Below, piece after piece: positions 55,344-64,000 of a DNA stretch of 64,000 nucleotides. The notes beneath the pieces are model-generated. The model was not told where the DNA came from. It was given only the letters and a program-made list of their open reading frames with translations, and searched no databases. How positions within the stretch are numbered: position 1 is the first letter of the stretch; the number at the start of each line of letters is the position of its first letter. Position numbers and translations under genes: made by a program. The DNA comes from Demetria terragena DSM 11295 (GTDB taxonomy: Bacteria; Actinomycetota; Actinomycetes; Actinomycetales; Dermatophilaceae), in NCBI RefSeq assembly GCF_000376825.1, contig NZ_AQXW01000003.1, forward strand, positions 310,001 through 374,000. The letters are read 5' to 3'.

Positions 55344-56191
55344 ATGCCCGCCAGTACGACGCACGACCCGAGGAGTTTGCGAGCCAATCGCCCTTCGCCA
55401 AACATCCACCAGCCCAGCAAGGTCCCGACGACGATGCTGGATTCTCGTGCGGGAGCAACCAGCGCGACCGGTGTCGTTTGCATCGCGATGAGCACTAGCA
55501 CGTAGGCCAGCGGCGACAAGACCGCGACGATCCCGATCTCTCGGCGACGCTGCGTGACGAGTTCGCGGGCAGCGGGCCAGCGGCCACGCATCCAGGGCAG
55601 CAGGGTGATCGACTGGGCGGCCGCGCCCGCTGCAAAATATGCCACCGGCGCCAGACCGAGGGCGGTCACGGCATGGTTGTCCCACAGCGTGTAGCCCGCG
55701 ATCGCCGTGCCGGTGAGCAGGCCCCAGACGAGACCGGCGTACGCCGACCGACCCGATGTCTTCGTCCTGTTCGTCGCGGTCGCCACCACAGCAACGCCCG
55801 CAATGACAACGACACCGCCCACGGCGTTAGGCCACTGAATCTTCTCTCCGAGGACGAGAAGGGCGACCGCCATCGTGAGCAGCGGCCCGGTGCCCCGCGC
55901 TACGGGATAGACCACGCCGAGATCTGCCTTGCGATAGCCGGTCTGCAGCGACAGTCCGTAAGCGTTGTGCAAGGCGCCGGTCAGGGCCGCAGCGCCGATG
56001 AAGGACCAGCTCAGGAAGGATGCCTGTCCCCATTCGAGCGCGACAGACAGTGGCACCCACAGCAGGGCCGAAGCGGTGGCATACAGCCAGACGAAGGCGA
56101 TTGAGTCACCGGTGACCCGTTTGGCCGCGGTGTTCCACAGGGCATGAAGCAGCGCCGCCGTCAGGACGAGCGATAGGGCAGCGCTGGACAC
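55325..56191 (-). CDS. EamA/DMT-family transporter
   Basis: The 288-residue protein has about ten hydrophobic helices in two EamA repeats (first half VYPVARGTGPLLTMAVALLV; second half SPLAYVLVLIAMQTTPVALV, with PARESSIVVGTLLGWWMFGE). DMT transporters carry small metabolites, often exporting them. GTG 56191 is used; longer readings add a hydrophilic stretch. No substrate can be given. The LOG-family gene lies 10 bases upstream on the same strand, so the two may be co-transcribed. Confidence 0.85.
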   Translation of the reverse strand: MSSAALSLVLTAALLHALWNTAAKRVTGDSIAFVWLYATASALLWVPLSVALEWGQASFLSWSFIGAAALTGALHNAYGLSLQTGYRKADLGVVYPVARGTGPLLTMAVALLVLGEKIQWPNAVGGVVVIAGVAVVATATNRTKTSGRSAYAGLVWGLLTGTAIAGYTLWDNHAVTALGLAPVAYFAAGAAAQSITLLPWMRGRWPAARELVTQRRREIGIVAVLSPLAYVLVLIAMQTTPVALVAPARESSIVVGTLLGWWMFGEGRLARKLLGSCVVLAGIALIAL

Positions 56192-56201
56192 CGGCGTCAG
56201 G

Positions 56202-57311
56202 CTACCGATCGGCCAGGAGGACCCGTGCCGCGTCGGCTGGGGTGTCGACCAAATGCACTGCACTCGCCATGCGTCGGTCGTTTGCTAGCCCTTGAACTGC
56301 CGGCCAGACGGGGACGTCGTGCTGCCAGTGCTGGGTCCCGACCAACACGAGCGGTGGAAGCGGGCTACCTTCTGGCGCGTAGTACAGCGGCGTGATGGCC
56401 TGGAAGATCTCCTGCGCCGTTCCGGCGGCACCCGGGAGCACGATGAGCCCAGCGGTACACCGCTGGGTCAGGAGGTCTTCGCGCAGCGCGTTGGAGAAGA
56501 ACTTCGCGATGCAGGAGGCAAACAAGTTGGGCGGTTCATGGCCGTAGAACCACGTCGGGATGCCCACGCTGCGGACCTCTGCGGGCGGGATTTCGTGCGG
56601 CGCCACCTGGTCGCGTACGTCCCACGCCAGGGTCGCCCAGCGGTCGATGGAGGGGCGAAAGGTGGGCACGGCCCGCAGACTTTCCAGCGCCTGGTCGAGG
56701 GCGTCTGTGGTGCGGCAGAGGGCGCCAAGGTTGGCAGCTTCCATGGCACCTGGCCCGCCGCCGGTAAGGATGGTCAGGCCGCTGGTCGCCAGGTGATGCG
56801 CCATGTGAGCCGCCTCGGCGTAGGCACTCGTCCCGCGCTCGAGGGCATGTCCACCCATGACTCCGATGACCTCCCGGCTGTCCAACAAGTCATCGATGGC
56901 GTCGGTCATGGAGTGATCGTGGATAGCGCGCAGCAAGGTGACGAAGACATCGCTGTTGAGGTGGGCCTGTTGCGACCAGGCGTAGGTGGCCGCATCCGGA
57001 GTGGAGGCGTAGCCGCCGGTGTGCAATCCGGCATACAACTCGGCGGGGGAGTACGGGTGGGCCCGGTACGGGTCGACCGGCGCGTCCGGATCGCTCGGAA
57101 AGATCGTGGCGCCTTGGACACGCAGATCGTGGTCAAGTTCGGGCGGCAGCGTTCCCCCGAGGACCACGAGACCGCGGCATCCGTGGGCCAGCAGTTGCTG
57201 GCCCTCCGGCCCGGTGAGGTCCAATCCCTGGAGGCGAAGTCCACCCAAGGCCCGACCCTGGCCGAGAACGTCACGTAGCTCCTCCAAACTCTCGATCTCA
57301 GATGTCGCCAT
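56202..57311 (-). CDS. LOG-family protein (nucleotide 5'-monophosphate phosphoribohydrolase-like)
   Basis: The 369-residue protein has the LOG/lysine-decarboxylase-like Rossmann domain. Motifs are VIGVMGGHALERG, ILTGGGPGAMEAANLGA and VLPGAAGTAQEIFQAI (the PGGxGTxxE motif, with Ala replacing the second Gly). An extra N-terminal part of about 150 residues makes it longer than plant-type LOGs and closer to PpnN-like nucleosidases. It may release ribose 5-phosphate from nucleotides. GAGGACGAG precedes ATG 57311. Confidence 0.85.
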   Translation of the reverse strand: MATSEIESLEELRDVLGQGRALGGLRLQGLDLTGPEGQQLLAHGCRGLVVLGGTLPPELDHDLRVQGATIFPSDPDAPVDPYRAHPYSPAELYAGLHTGGYASTPDAATYAWSQQAHLNSDVFVTLLRAIHDHSMTDAIDDLLDSREVIGVMGGHALERGTSAYAEAAHMAHHLATSGLTILTGGGPGAMEAANLGALCRTTDALDQALESLRAVPTFRPSIDRWATLAWDVRDQVAPHEIPPAEVRSVGIPTWFYGHEPPNLFASCIAKFFSNALREDLLTQRCTAGLIVLPGAAGTAQEIFQAITPLYYAPEGSPLPPLVLVGTQHWQHDVPVWPAVQGLANDRRMASAVHLVDTPADAARVLLADR

Positions 57312-57439
57312 CTCGTCCTCTCTCGCGGAACCTGTCGGGTAGGCATTCCTAGCCGATGATCTGCCCGGGCCTCGATCTGTGGCAGTTGTGGTGGAATGGG
57401 GGTACGGGGACGAACACATACATGCAGGGAGACTTGGCA

Positions 57440-58789
57440 ATGGACTCGATCATCGCACCGTCACGACGGACTTTGCTTCTGGGCGGCACGGGCGCGGCCG
57501 CGCTAGGTTTCGCCTCACCGTCAGCGGCCTTCGCGGACAACGAAGGCAAGGGACGCAAGGGTTATGGCGCACCCTCCACCTCGACGACCCCGAGTTTTGT
57601 GGGCGGTGATGGTGGGCCGCGGCCGGGTGGATTGGTCGACAAGCACGGTTTCCCGCTACCCGGCGACCCGAAAGCGCTACCCAACTCTCGGGGAGCGGTC
57701 AGCGGTGCACCCGAGCGAGTCCGCAATGGCGTAGGCCGGGCACCGGTGTCGTTGCGCTCTGGTCCGGGCGCGACCCGGCTCGCCGCGTCGTCGGTTCCGA
57801 ACTACCACGCCACGGCCTTTCCGACGATCGGTCCCGGCGCAGGGTTCTACGACCTCCGCGCGCTCCAATATCTCCTCCTGGCCGAGGGATATAAATCGAA
57901 CTGGGAGACGTCGTACGGCGCCACGACGAAGGCATCGGTCACCGCTTACCAAAAGAAGAAGGGTTTGTCGGCGACCGGCACCGCCGACCCGAAGACCATC
58001 GAGAAACTTGCGGTCAACACGGGCAAGGGCGCGGTGAGTTACCGCGTCTACGCGATCCAGTCGCTGTTGCGCAAGCACGGCTATCAATTCCGGGATGGCA
58101 AGTCCGCGCCCGAGATGAGCACGAACTATGGGCCGCTCACGACGAAGTACGTCCGATGCTTCCAAGCCGGCCACGCCATCGGTCCCGACAACTTTGTGGG
58201 TTATTACACCTGGCGGACGCTGTTCGCGGCCAAGACATCGGGTCCGATGTACGCCTTGATGCAGTACCAAACGGGTGACGCGCAGTGGGCCAACTGTGGC
58301 CCGGTCTCGGCGGTGTCCTTGTTGATTCACCGCGGCGTCACGCCTCGCAAGTGGGTCTGGAATATCAGCCTTCGTACCGCTGCGGTGGAGGATTTCCGCT
58401 ACAACGCCATGGGCGTACCCAACACCGCTGCGCGGGATAAGAAGGGCACCGAGTTCCCTGAATTCAGCAAGGCGTTTCCCACGTATGGGATCAAACCCAC
58501 CCATGGTGGGATCAACGACACGATCGCCAAAGCCAAGGCGGGAATCGGGTCAATCGCTGGCGGTGACGCGCACACCTTGCCGTGGGATAACTATGTCAAC
58601 GGGCCGGTGTCGCACTGGGTCGCCGTGCTCGGTTGGGACGGCAAGTACTTCCTGATGATGGACCCCATCACGAAGACCTCCGCTGACGAGATCCACCGGG
58701 TCACCGAGGCACAGTTGCGCAAGTACGCCTCCACCAACCCAGGTCACCCACAGTCCACTGCCGCAAAGAACTCGATCATCCTGCCCTGA
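57440..58789 (+). CDS. Tat-exported protein with two peptidoglycan-binding repeats and a C39-like cysteine-protease domain
   Basis: This protein has 449 residues. A twin-arginine signal (SRRTLLLGG, about residues 8-33) precedes a disordered Gly/Pro region to about 130. Two PG-binding-1 repeats follow (LRALQYLLLAEGYKSNWETS and VYAIQSLLRKHGYQF, about 140-280). The C-terminal papain-like domain has Cys in ANCGPVSAVSLLIH and His in SHWVAVLGWDG. It may act on cell-wall peptides or on secreted proteins at the wall. GGGAGA lies before the ATG. It is divergent from the LOG gene. Confidence 0.84.
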   Translation: MDSIIAPSRRTLLLGGTGAAALGFASPSAAFADNEGKGRKGYGAPSTSTTPSFVGGDGGPRPGGLVDKHGFPLPGDPKALPNSRGAVSGAPERVRNGVGRAPVSLRSGPGATRLAASSVPNYHATAFPTIGPGAGFYDLRALQYLLLAEGYKSNWETSYGATTKASVTAYQKKKGLSATGTADPKTIEKLAVNTGKGAVSYRVYAIQSLLRKHGYQFRDGKSAPEMSTNYGPLTTKYVRCFQAGHAIGPDNFVGYYTWRTLFAAKTSGPMYALMQYQTGDAQWANCGPVSAVSLLIHRGVTPRKWVWNISLRTAAVEDFRYNAMGVPNTAARDKKGTEFPEFSKAFPTYGIKPTHGGINDTIAKAKAGIGSIAGGDAHTLPWDNYVNGPVSHWVAVLGWDGKYFLMMDPITKTSADEIHRVTEAQLRKYASTNPGHPQSTAAKNSIILP

Positions 58790-58802
58790 CGTCGGGGCCA
58801 GG

Positions 58803-59423
58803 TCAGATCCACCCGAGTTCGCGTGCTTTGCGCGCGGCGGCATACCGATTGTTGGTGCCGAGTTTGGCCATGGCTGCAGATAGATAGTTCCGCACGGTGC
58901 CTGGCGCGACATGTGCTCGTGCTGCGATGTCCTCGATGCTTGCCCCCTCAAGGGCCAGTTCGAGGACATCGGCCTCGCGGTCGGTTAACGGTGAGTCACC
59001 GGTGCCGATGGCCTCAGCGGCGAGTTCAGGGTCGACGTAGCGTCCGCCTGCGTGGACCCGGCGGACGACCTCTGCCAGGTTCGCCGAGGAGGTTGTCTTG
59101 GGGAGGAAGCCGCGTACGCCTGCCGCGAGCGCCCGTTTGAGATAGCCGGGACGGCCGTGGCTGGTCACGATGAGCGTTCCCGCTCCGGGAGTGATCGCAA
59201 GGATCTGCGAGGCGGTGTCGATGCCGTCGATGCCGGTGAGTTGAAGATCGATGACAGCGACGGCGGTCGGCTCGCCCGTCGCAGATCGCGTCTTCCACAG
59301 TTCGACGAGTTCCTCACCCGAGGCGACATGCGCCACGACGGAGAGGTCATCTTCGAGATCCAACATCGTGGCAAGTGCGGTCCTGATCAGTGTCTCGTCG
59401 TCCGCAAGTATGACCGGAATCAT
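58803..59423 (-). CDS. NarL/LuxR-type response regulator
   Basis: The 206-residue regulator has a receiver domain (1-120) with Asp59 as the likely phosphorylation site (VAVIDLQLTG) and the conserved Lys of GFLPKTTSS. A C-terminal LuxR helix-turn-helix follows (LTDREADVLELALEGASIED, then VAPGTVRNYLSAAMAKLG). It is coupled to the kinase upstream by ATGA, which fixes the start at 59423. It resembles DesR and probably controls the adjacent ABC exporter operon. Confidence 0.92.
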   Translation of the reverse strand: MIPVILADDETLIRTALATMLDLEDDLSVVAHVASGEELVELWKTRSATGEPTAVAVIDLQLTGIDGIDTASQILAITPGAGTLIVTSHGRPGYLKRALAAGVRGFLPKTTSSANLAEVVRRVHAGGRYVDPELAAEAIGTGDSPLTDREADVLELALEGASIEDIAARAHVAPGTVRNYLSAAMAKLGTNNRYAAARKARELGWI

Positions 59424-60580
59424 GTTCTCTTCCAATGGATTTCGAGACTGAAGGTGCTCGTCGAAGGATTGTGCGATGTCGTGAGAGCGGCGTCGGCCTC
59501 GGCCAGTCGTTCTGACAGCCCTGAGAGTCCGGAGTGCTCGCCCGGTGGCTGCCAGGCGCCATCATTGGACAAGGCCATTCCCGCCGGCCCGAGGGTGAGC
59601 GTGGCCGCAGTCGCCCTCGAGTGCTTCACGATGTTGGTGGTGCCTTCTCGCACAACCCAGGCGGCGACCTGATGAAGATCCGGGGGAACGGCATCGGTCG
59701 AACCCTGCAACTGTAGTTCGCATCCGGCGGCGAGCAGGAGTGACTTGGCCCCGTCGACTTCCTGGGCGAGGCTGGGAGCGCGATAGCCGCGGACTAGCCC
59801 GCGCATCTCTTCTAGTGAGCTGGCAGCAAGGGCCTTGACCTCCTCCATCTCTGCGGTCGCTTGATCGGTGGCGCCGGCTCGGGAGAGGGTCGCGGCGAGT
59901 TCACTTTTTACCGTGATGGCCGAGAAGCCACGACCGACGACATCATGGAGATCGCGCCCAAACCGTAGGCGCTGCTCGGCTGCGGCGAGTTGTGCCTCAA
60001 GGTCTTTCGTGCGCTCCAGGCTGGACATCAGGTCGAGGGCCCAGAGGGACAATCGCCCCGTGAGCAACATGAAGGAGGTTGCAGCGACAAGTGACACTGC
60101 GGTGAGGATTAGGTTGTCGCTCACGCGGCTAAAGGCTGCCGCTGACACCAGCGCCACACCGAGCGTGGTGCTCCAGGCGTACGGGTGGAATGCCAGTGCG
60201 ACTAGCGTGATGACCATGGCGCCGAAGATCACGAGCATGCCGGAGCTCGCGAGAGTCGGCCCCTCGGGGTCCGTCAACAGCACGATGGCCACAGCAGCCC
60301 AGGTGGTGACCAGCACGGCGACGCAACCCCAGCGCAACCCGGTAGATCTCGCCCGTCGCTCTTGGCTGGCGAGCAGCGGCTGGGTCTCCAAGACGACGCA
60401 ACCAGCGAATGAGGCAACGGCCAGGCCGATCCCAGCGCTCAGCCGATGAAGCTCAGCCCAGCCCCCAATCAGGATCGCCGCAGCAATGGCGATGATCGAA
60501 ACCTGCAGCGTGACACGGGTATACAGCCGAAAACGTGCGTGGTGGGACAACTGGTCCCACCACGCACGCCACGTCATCAT
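59420..60580 (-). CDS. DesK-like membrane sensor histidine kinase
   Basis: The 386-residue kinase has about five to six membrane helices (residues 25-175), a dimerisation helix with His212 (RFGRDLHDVVGRGFSAI), and a HATPase_c domain. The N-box reads WVVREGTTNIVKHSRA, and the short C-terminal GLSGLSERL loop is present. Membrane-sensing kinases of this type respond to envelope or lipid stress. Start 60580 overlaps the stop of the permease gene (ATGA), so it belongs to the ABC operon. Confidence 0.9.
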   Translation of the reverse strand: MMTWRAWWDQLSHHARFRLYTRVTLQVSIIAIAAAILIGGWAELHRLSAGIGLAVASFAGCVVLETQPLLASQERRARSTGLRWGCVAVLVTTWAAVAIVLLTDPEGPTLASSGMLVIFGAMVITLVALAFHPYAWSTTLGVALVSAAAFSRVSDNLILTAVSLVAATSFMLLTGRLSLWALDLMSSLERTKDLEAQLAAAEQRLRFGRDLHDVVGRGFSAITVKSELAATLSRAGATDQATAEMEEVKALAASSLEEMRGLVRGYRAPSLAQEVDGAKSLLLAAGCELQLQGSTDAVPPDLHQVAAWVVREGTTNIVKHSRATAATLTLGPAGMALSNDGAWQPPGEHSGLSGLSERLAEADAALTTSHNPSTSTFSLEIHWKRT

Positions 60581-61380
60581 CCTCGGTCGTCCCACGTGAA
60601 GTAGCGCGTCGCGAGGTAGTAAGCGAGAGCGGCCCATACGCCCAGTGTGACAAGGGGTGTGGCCGCGGCACTGAAGGTCTCCGCCATCGTCATGGCGCCT
60701 TCGGACTTGGGCGTGCTGAACAGACGTCCCACGGAACCGAGCGCGGTCAGGTCGGAGATCGCGGCGAACGGAGTGAAGTCAGCGATCCGCTCCCAGCGCT
60801 CCGGGAGCACTGTGCGGATTGAGGACATTCCCAGGACCGCGATGGCCATGACGGGCAACGACGTGATCTGCGCTGCTTCGGCGTTCTTGGTCATGGCGCT
60901 CGTGGCGAGTGCGAGCAGCGTGAAGATGATGATTCCGAGCCCTACCGCGATGGCCAGGAGCGGAATGTTGACCGGACCAGGTGCACCCCCGAGGTACACC
61001 GCGGCGGCCACGACGGCGGCGCCAAGAACGGTCAACACTGCGCCGGGTACGGCCGGAGCGGTCTTGATCTCCCAATCTCGCGCCTCACCCGTTCGAAGTC
61101 TCTTCAGGACACCCTCGCCTCGTCGGGTCGTGACCATGGACAAGACGGAGTAGTACTGCACGAAGAGCAGCGCCGTGAGAGCAAAGATCTCAAACGTGAC
61201 GGCCACCAGAGATGCGCTCGTCCCGGACTCATTTCGCCCCACGAAGAAGGTGAAAAGCGGCAACGCGATGGGGAATACGGTGCCCATGTACAGCAGGGTC
61301 TTGTTCCGACGGAACTGTCTGGCCTCCGCGGTCGTGAGGGCGCGTAGGCGATGGGGCCGGCGTACGGCGGTGGTGGTCAT
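60577..61380 (-). CDS. ABC-2 type exporter permease
   Basis: The 267-residue membrane protein has about six helices, including a long first loop (TRRGEGVLKRLRTGE) typical of drug/lipid export permeases. It is coupled by ATGA to the ATPase before it and to the kinase after it. The transported compound is unknown. Confidence 0.88.
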   Translation of the reverse strand: MTTTAVRRPHRLRALTTAEARQFRRNKTLLYMGTVFPIALPLFTFFVGRNESGTSASLVAVTFEIFALTALLFVQYYSVLSMVTTRRGEGVLKRLRTGEARDWEIKTAPAVPGAVLTVLGAAVVAAAVYLGGAPGPVNIPLLAIAVGLGIIIFTLLALATSAMTKNAEAAQITSLPVMAIAVLGMSSIRTVLPERWERIADFTPFAAISDLTALGSVGRLFSTPKSEGAMTMAETFSAAATPLVTLGVWAALAYYLATRYFTWDDRG

Positions 61381-62354
61381 CAGGAACCAATCTGAGCGTC
61401 GAGGAGATCGCCGTGCGCATCGGAGTCGGCGATTGAGAGGAAGACTGACTCCAGCGAGGCAGCGCTGGCTTTAAGGCCACCGAGCGCCACCTGGTGCTGG
61501 TGTGCCCAGGTGAGCAGCTCGCCCAGATGCTGTTGCAGGTGGAAGGTCTCAATGCGCACCCGTGCTTGGGCATCGATGGTGGCGTCCCGTAATTCGGGCA
61601 AGGGCAGGCCGGGATGGTCGAAGGCGATGGTGGCGGGGTGTCGCTCGACCAGCTCCCGCAGCGTTCCCTCGGCGGCGACCTCGCCGCGGTGCATGATGGA
61701 GATGCGATCACACAACGCTTCGGCCTCGTCGAGGTAATGAGTCGTCAGCACCATCGTGACGCCGGATTCCTTCAGGGCAGCTAGCAGTTGCCAGGTGGCG
61801 CGCCGGTTCTCCGGGTCGAGGCCGGTCGTGGGCTCGTCAAGGAACAACAGCTGCGGCTGCCCGATCAGCGCACAGGCAAGGTCGACCCGGCGAGACTCTC
61901 CGCCAGACAGCGAGCCGACCCTGACATCCGCACGTTCACTCAAGTTGACCTGAGCGAGCACCGTGCCGATATCCCCAGGATTGCTGCATGTTCCGCGCCA
62001 CATTTCTAAGGTCTCGTTGACCGTCAATTCGGCTGGGAGGCCACCGGATTGGAGCATGATTCCCATGCGGGGGCGTACGGTCACGCGGTCCGCCACCGGG
62101 TCCAGACCGAAGACACTGACTGAGCCGGAGGTCGGTGCGGCCAGTCCCTCGAGGACGTCCAACGAGGACGTCTTGCCTGCGCCGTTGGTGCCAAGCAGGC
62201 CGTATACCTCGCCGGGCGCGATGCTCAGGTTGAGACCTCGGACCGCTTCATAGGCGGAGTCCCCACTGCCATAGGTGCGGCGCAGTTCATGCGCGGTGAT
62301 GACGGCCTCGGGCGCGTCATGTGTCGTGGTATCCGTGGAGTGCATAGACACCAT
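61380..62354 (-). CDS. ABC-2 type exporter ATP-binding protein
   Basis: The 324-residue ATPase has Walker A GTNGAGKTSSLDVLEG, signature LSGGESRRVDLACAL and Walker B LLFLDEPTTGLDPE. A C-terminal extension is typical of drug-export ATPases (DrrA-like). It is the first gene of a four-gene operon with the permease and the two-component pair. The start is uncertain: ATG 62354 or 62345, neither with a strong ribosome site. A 12-bp palindrome lies 65 bases upstream. Confidence 0.92.
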   Translation of the reverse strand: MVSMHSTDTTTHDAPEAVITAHELRRTYGSGDSAYEAVRGLNLSIAPGEVYGLLGTNGAGKTSSLDVLEGLAAPTSGSVSVFGLDPVADRVTVRPRMGIMLQSGGLPAELTVNETLEMWRGTCSNPGDIGTVLAQVNLSERADVRVGSLSGGESRRVDLACALIGQPQLLFLDEPTTGLDPENRRATWQLLAALKESGVTMVLTTHYLDEAEALCDRISIMHRGEVAAEGTLRELVERHPATIAFDHPGLPLPELRDATIDAQARVRIETFHLQQHLGELLTWAHQHQVALGGLKASAASLESVFLSIADSDAHGDLLDAQIGS

Positions 62355-62418
62355 TTTTGACGACCGGTAGGGCTGCCACTAGTGCCGCGAATCACCTGTA
62401 TTCGCAAGGATTTCCTGG

Positions 62419-62430
62419 GTCATGCATGAC
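62419..62430. promoter_or_regulatory. 12-bp palindrome upstream of the ABC/two-component operon
   Basis: GTCATGCATGAC is a perfect palindrome in the gap before the ATPase gene. It is a candidate site for the operon's own response regulator. A 6-bp hairpin GCGAAT/ATTCGC lies at 62387-62405. Confidence 0.4.
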
Positions 62431-62442
62431 AAATGTGTGCGG

Positions 62443-63684
62443 TCAGGGTCGTGACGAGAGCACTACGACGACTATGGCCAAGGCGGTCGCGACAAGACCA
62501 CCTCCCACCGCGAGTGCACTGTAGGAGAACTGCTCGATGATGACGCCTGCCAACGCACCACCAGAAGCACCGCACAACCCCATCGTGAGGTCGGAAACGC
62601 CCTGGCCAGAAGGACGCTCGTGAACTGAGAGCGCACTGGTGAGCATGGTGGACCCTGACACCAAGGTCGCGGACCAGCCGAGCCCAAGGAGAAAGAGCGC
62701 CCCTGTGAGGCTGGCGGACATGCCTTCGGCGGTCGTGGCGGCCAACGTGCACGCGGTCAGGAGGAGCGCTGTGCCCCCGAGGGCAACCGTTGGGCCGCCC
62801 AGCCGATCCACAAGCCAACCCGTGATGGGGGAGAAGGCGAACATCCCCAGGATGTGGACGCTGATGACCAAGCCGATGAGTTCGAGAGACGCGCCGCCGT
62901 GGTTCATGTGTAGGGGAGTCATCACCATCACCGACACCATGACGGTGTGGCCGCCCGCCATGGTGAGCAGGCCGAGAAGCGCGCGCGGCTGGGTACGCAC
63001 GGATCTCATACCCGTACGAAGGGAGGTCGGTGACTTGGTCTGAGCCCCCTCGCCAGCTCGCGCCAGAATCAGCGGGTCGGGTCGTAGTCGCCAGGCGACC
63101 ACACCCGCGGCCAAGAGGAACCCGATCAACGAGAAGACGAAACTCCCGGTGAGCCGTGGCAAGTCGAGGGCGTCCGAGACGGATTCCGCAGGCCCAACCA
63201 GATTGGGGCCGGCCACCGACCCGAGGGTGGTGGCCCATACCACGATGCTGATGTCGCGCCCCCGTCTCTCGGGTCTGGCCAGGTCAGCGCCGACGTACCG
63301 GGCCTGATTGCTCGAGGTCGTGGCCGCGCCGAACAGCAGACTGCCCACCAGTAGCAGCGCAAAAGAGGAGATATGGGCCGCAGCGATGATGACGAGGGAC
63401 CCCACGGCTGCCAGGAGATAGCCGAGGATGAGTCCGGGGCGTCGACCGCGCCGAGCCATGAGGTGGGCGACGGGGATAGCGAAGAGGGCGCTGCCGAGAA
63501 CTTGTGCGGTCGACCCCAGTCCGCTGGCTTGCTCTGATCCTGAAATGCGCAGTGCGAGGAGTGCCATGACGGCGAGCCCACTGGCCACGCCAACGCCGCC
63601 CATGACCTGGGAGGCGACCAGTGTGGTGACCGTACGGCGTTGGATGCTCTCCCACTCGGTCGCCGTTGGAAGGGTCTTGGTCAC
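62443..63684 (-). CDS. MFS transporter
   Basis: The 413-residue protein has about twelve hydrophobic helices, an MFS loop (AHLMARRGRRPGLILGY, about 75-91) and the second-half equivalent (GWLVDRLGGPTVALGG). The substrate is unknown; drug or small-molecule export is typical. GTG 63684 is preferred because CATACT lies about 7 bases before it, compatible with a leaderless start. A longer frame to 63882 runs through the repeat at 63721-63778 and is not credible. Confidence 0.88.
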   Translation of the reverse strand: MTKTLPTATEWESIQRRTVTTLVASQVMGGVGVASGLAVMALLALRISGSEQASGLGSTAQVLGSALFAIPVAHLMARRGRRPGLILGYLLAAVGSLVIIAAAHISSFALLLVGSLLFGAATTSSNQARYVGADLARPERRGRDISIVVWATTLGSVAGPNLVGPAESVSDALDLPRLTGSFVFSLIGFLLAAGVVAWRLRPDPLILARAGEGAQTKSPTSLRTGMRSVRTQPRALLGLLTMAGGHTVMVSVMVMTPLHMNHGGASLELIGLVISVHILGMFAFSPITGWLVDRLGGPTVALGGTALLLTACTLAATTAEGMSASLTGALFLLGLGWSATLVSGSTMLTSALSVHERPSGQGVSDLTMGLCGASGGALAGVIIEQFSYSALAVGGGLVATALAIVVVVLSSRP

Positions 63685-63720
63685 CGAGTCAGTATGGCCC
63701 TCTGGGTCCCCCCACCACCC

Positions 63721-63778
63721 TGAGTCGGCGTGTCCTGCTAGTTCGACGCGCCTTGCACTAGCGCGACACGCCGACTCA
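63721..63778. repeat. Palindromic repeat element, copy 2
   Basis: A 22-base inverted repeat (63721-63742 with 63757-63778; 20 of 22 positions pair) has the arm TGAGTCGGCGTGTC--GCTAGT. It is the same element as at 444-499. It overlaps the last codons of the gene to its right. Confidence 0.75.
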
Positions 63779-64000
63779 ACGCGCTTGGCGACGGCGAGGG
63801 AGGCGCTGGAGCACCCGGCGAAGGCCCGTACGCCGAGCGACCCGGCGCAGGGACCGCGCCACGCTGGCGCCGACGATGACACCCAGGGCGATCGCGACCA
63901 TCATCCCGGCCGCGAGGAGCAAGGCGTCGGCCGCCGCGCGCGGGTTCGTTTCGTACTGCGTCAGGGACAACAGGCTGAGTGAGCCGGGGACCAGGAGCCA
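63776..64000 (-). CDS. ThrE-like threonine/serine exporter family protein, C-terminal part only
   Basis: The frame is open to the window edge and gives a 75-residue C-terminus. It starts LLVPGSLSLLSLTQY, then a hydrophobic helix (LLLAAGMMVAIALGVIVG) and an Arg-rich tail. The LVPGSL motif followed by such a helix fits the second domain of ThrE-type exporters. Most of the gene lies beyond the window. The assignment rests on this short motif and is moderate. Confidence 0.6.
   Translation of the reverse strand, partial: WLLVPGSLSLLSLTQYETNPRAAADALLLAAGMMVAIALGVIVGASVARSLRRVARRTGLRRVLQRLPRRRQAR

Noticed and set aside
56292-57278. 328-codon open frame on the + strand
   Set aside because: Antisense to the LOG-family gene, which has the GGGPGAMEAAN motif.

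Overview
The window is high-GC chromosomal DNA from an actinobacterium. The gene order rpsP-khpA-rimM-trmD-rplS-lepB-lepB-rnhB-DUF2469-panC/panB-yraN-comM-dprA-xerC and, further on, rpsB-tsf-pyrH-frr-cdsA-rlmN is the classic actinobacterial core. A RamB-type regulator, GTG starts and TrmD/S16 fusions point to Micrococcales (Dermatophilaceae/Intrasporangiaceae-like). The family-level placement is inference. I saw no rRNA, tRNA, CRISPR array, prophage or insertion sequence.

Layout. 0-4.8 kb: a shortened P-loop kinase, a secreted lipoprotein, and the glyoxylate shunt (aceB, aceA) with a divergent RamB regulator. 6.3-12.7 kb: an OpuA-type glycine betaine ABC operon flanked on both sides by paralogous secreted subtilases. 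The binding protein of this operon appears circularly permuted. 12.9-17 kb: rpsP (S16 with a C-terminal extra domain), khpA, an opposite-strand MFS gene, rimM, and a TrmD-GNAT fusion. 17.0-23.6 kb: three tandem copies of a two-gene cassette (A1-B1-A2-B2-A3-B3) of single-pass membrane-anchored extracellular proteins that I do not recognise. This is the best candidate for an undescribed system. 23.6-34.4 kb: a HIT protein, rplS, two signal peptidases, rnhB, DUF2469, panC, panB, yraN, comM, dprA, a small membrane protein, a TetR regulator with a clear palindromic operator, and xerC.

34.4-49.7 kb: an accessory metabolic block inserted between xerC and rpsB. It holds a PucR regulator with GMC oxidoreductase and aldehyde dehydrogenase, a cardiolipin synthase, an M23-like lipoprotein, a DUF3152 metalloprotease-like protein, GntR with bifunctional putA, an ABC exporter pair, and a class I aminotransferase. 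49.9-55.3 kb: the rpsB-tsf, pyrH-frr-cdsA-rlmN translation and lipid genes. 55.3-64 kb: an EamA transporter, a LOG-family protein, a Tat-exported peptidoglycan-binding/C39-like protein, a DesK/DesR-like two-component system fused by overlap to an ABC-2 exporter, an MFS transporter, and the end of a ThrE-like exporter.

Most genes inside the core runs overlap by ATGA or GTGA and are probably translationally coupled. Strong inverted repeats separate most convergent units. One palindromic repeat occurs near both ends of the window (about 444-499 and 63721-63778), suggesting a dispersed genomic repeat family. All functional calls rest on reading motifs by eye. No database search was possible.
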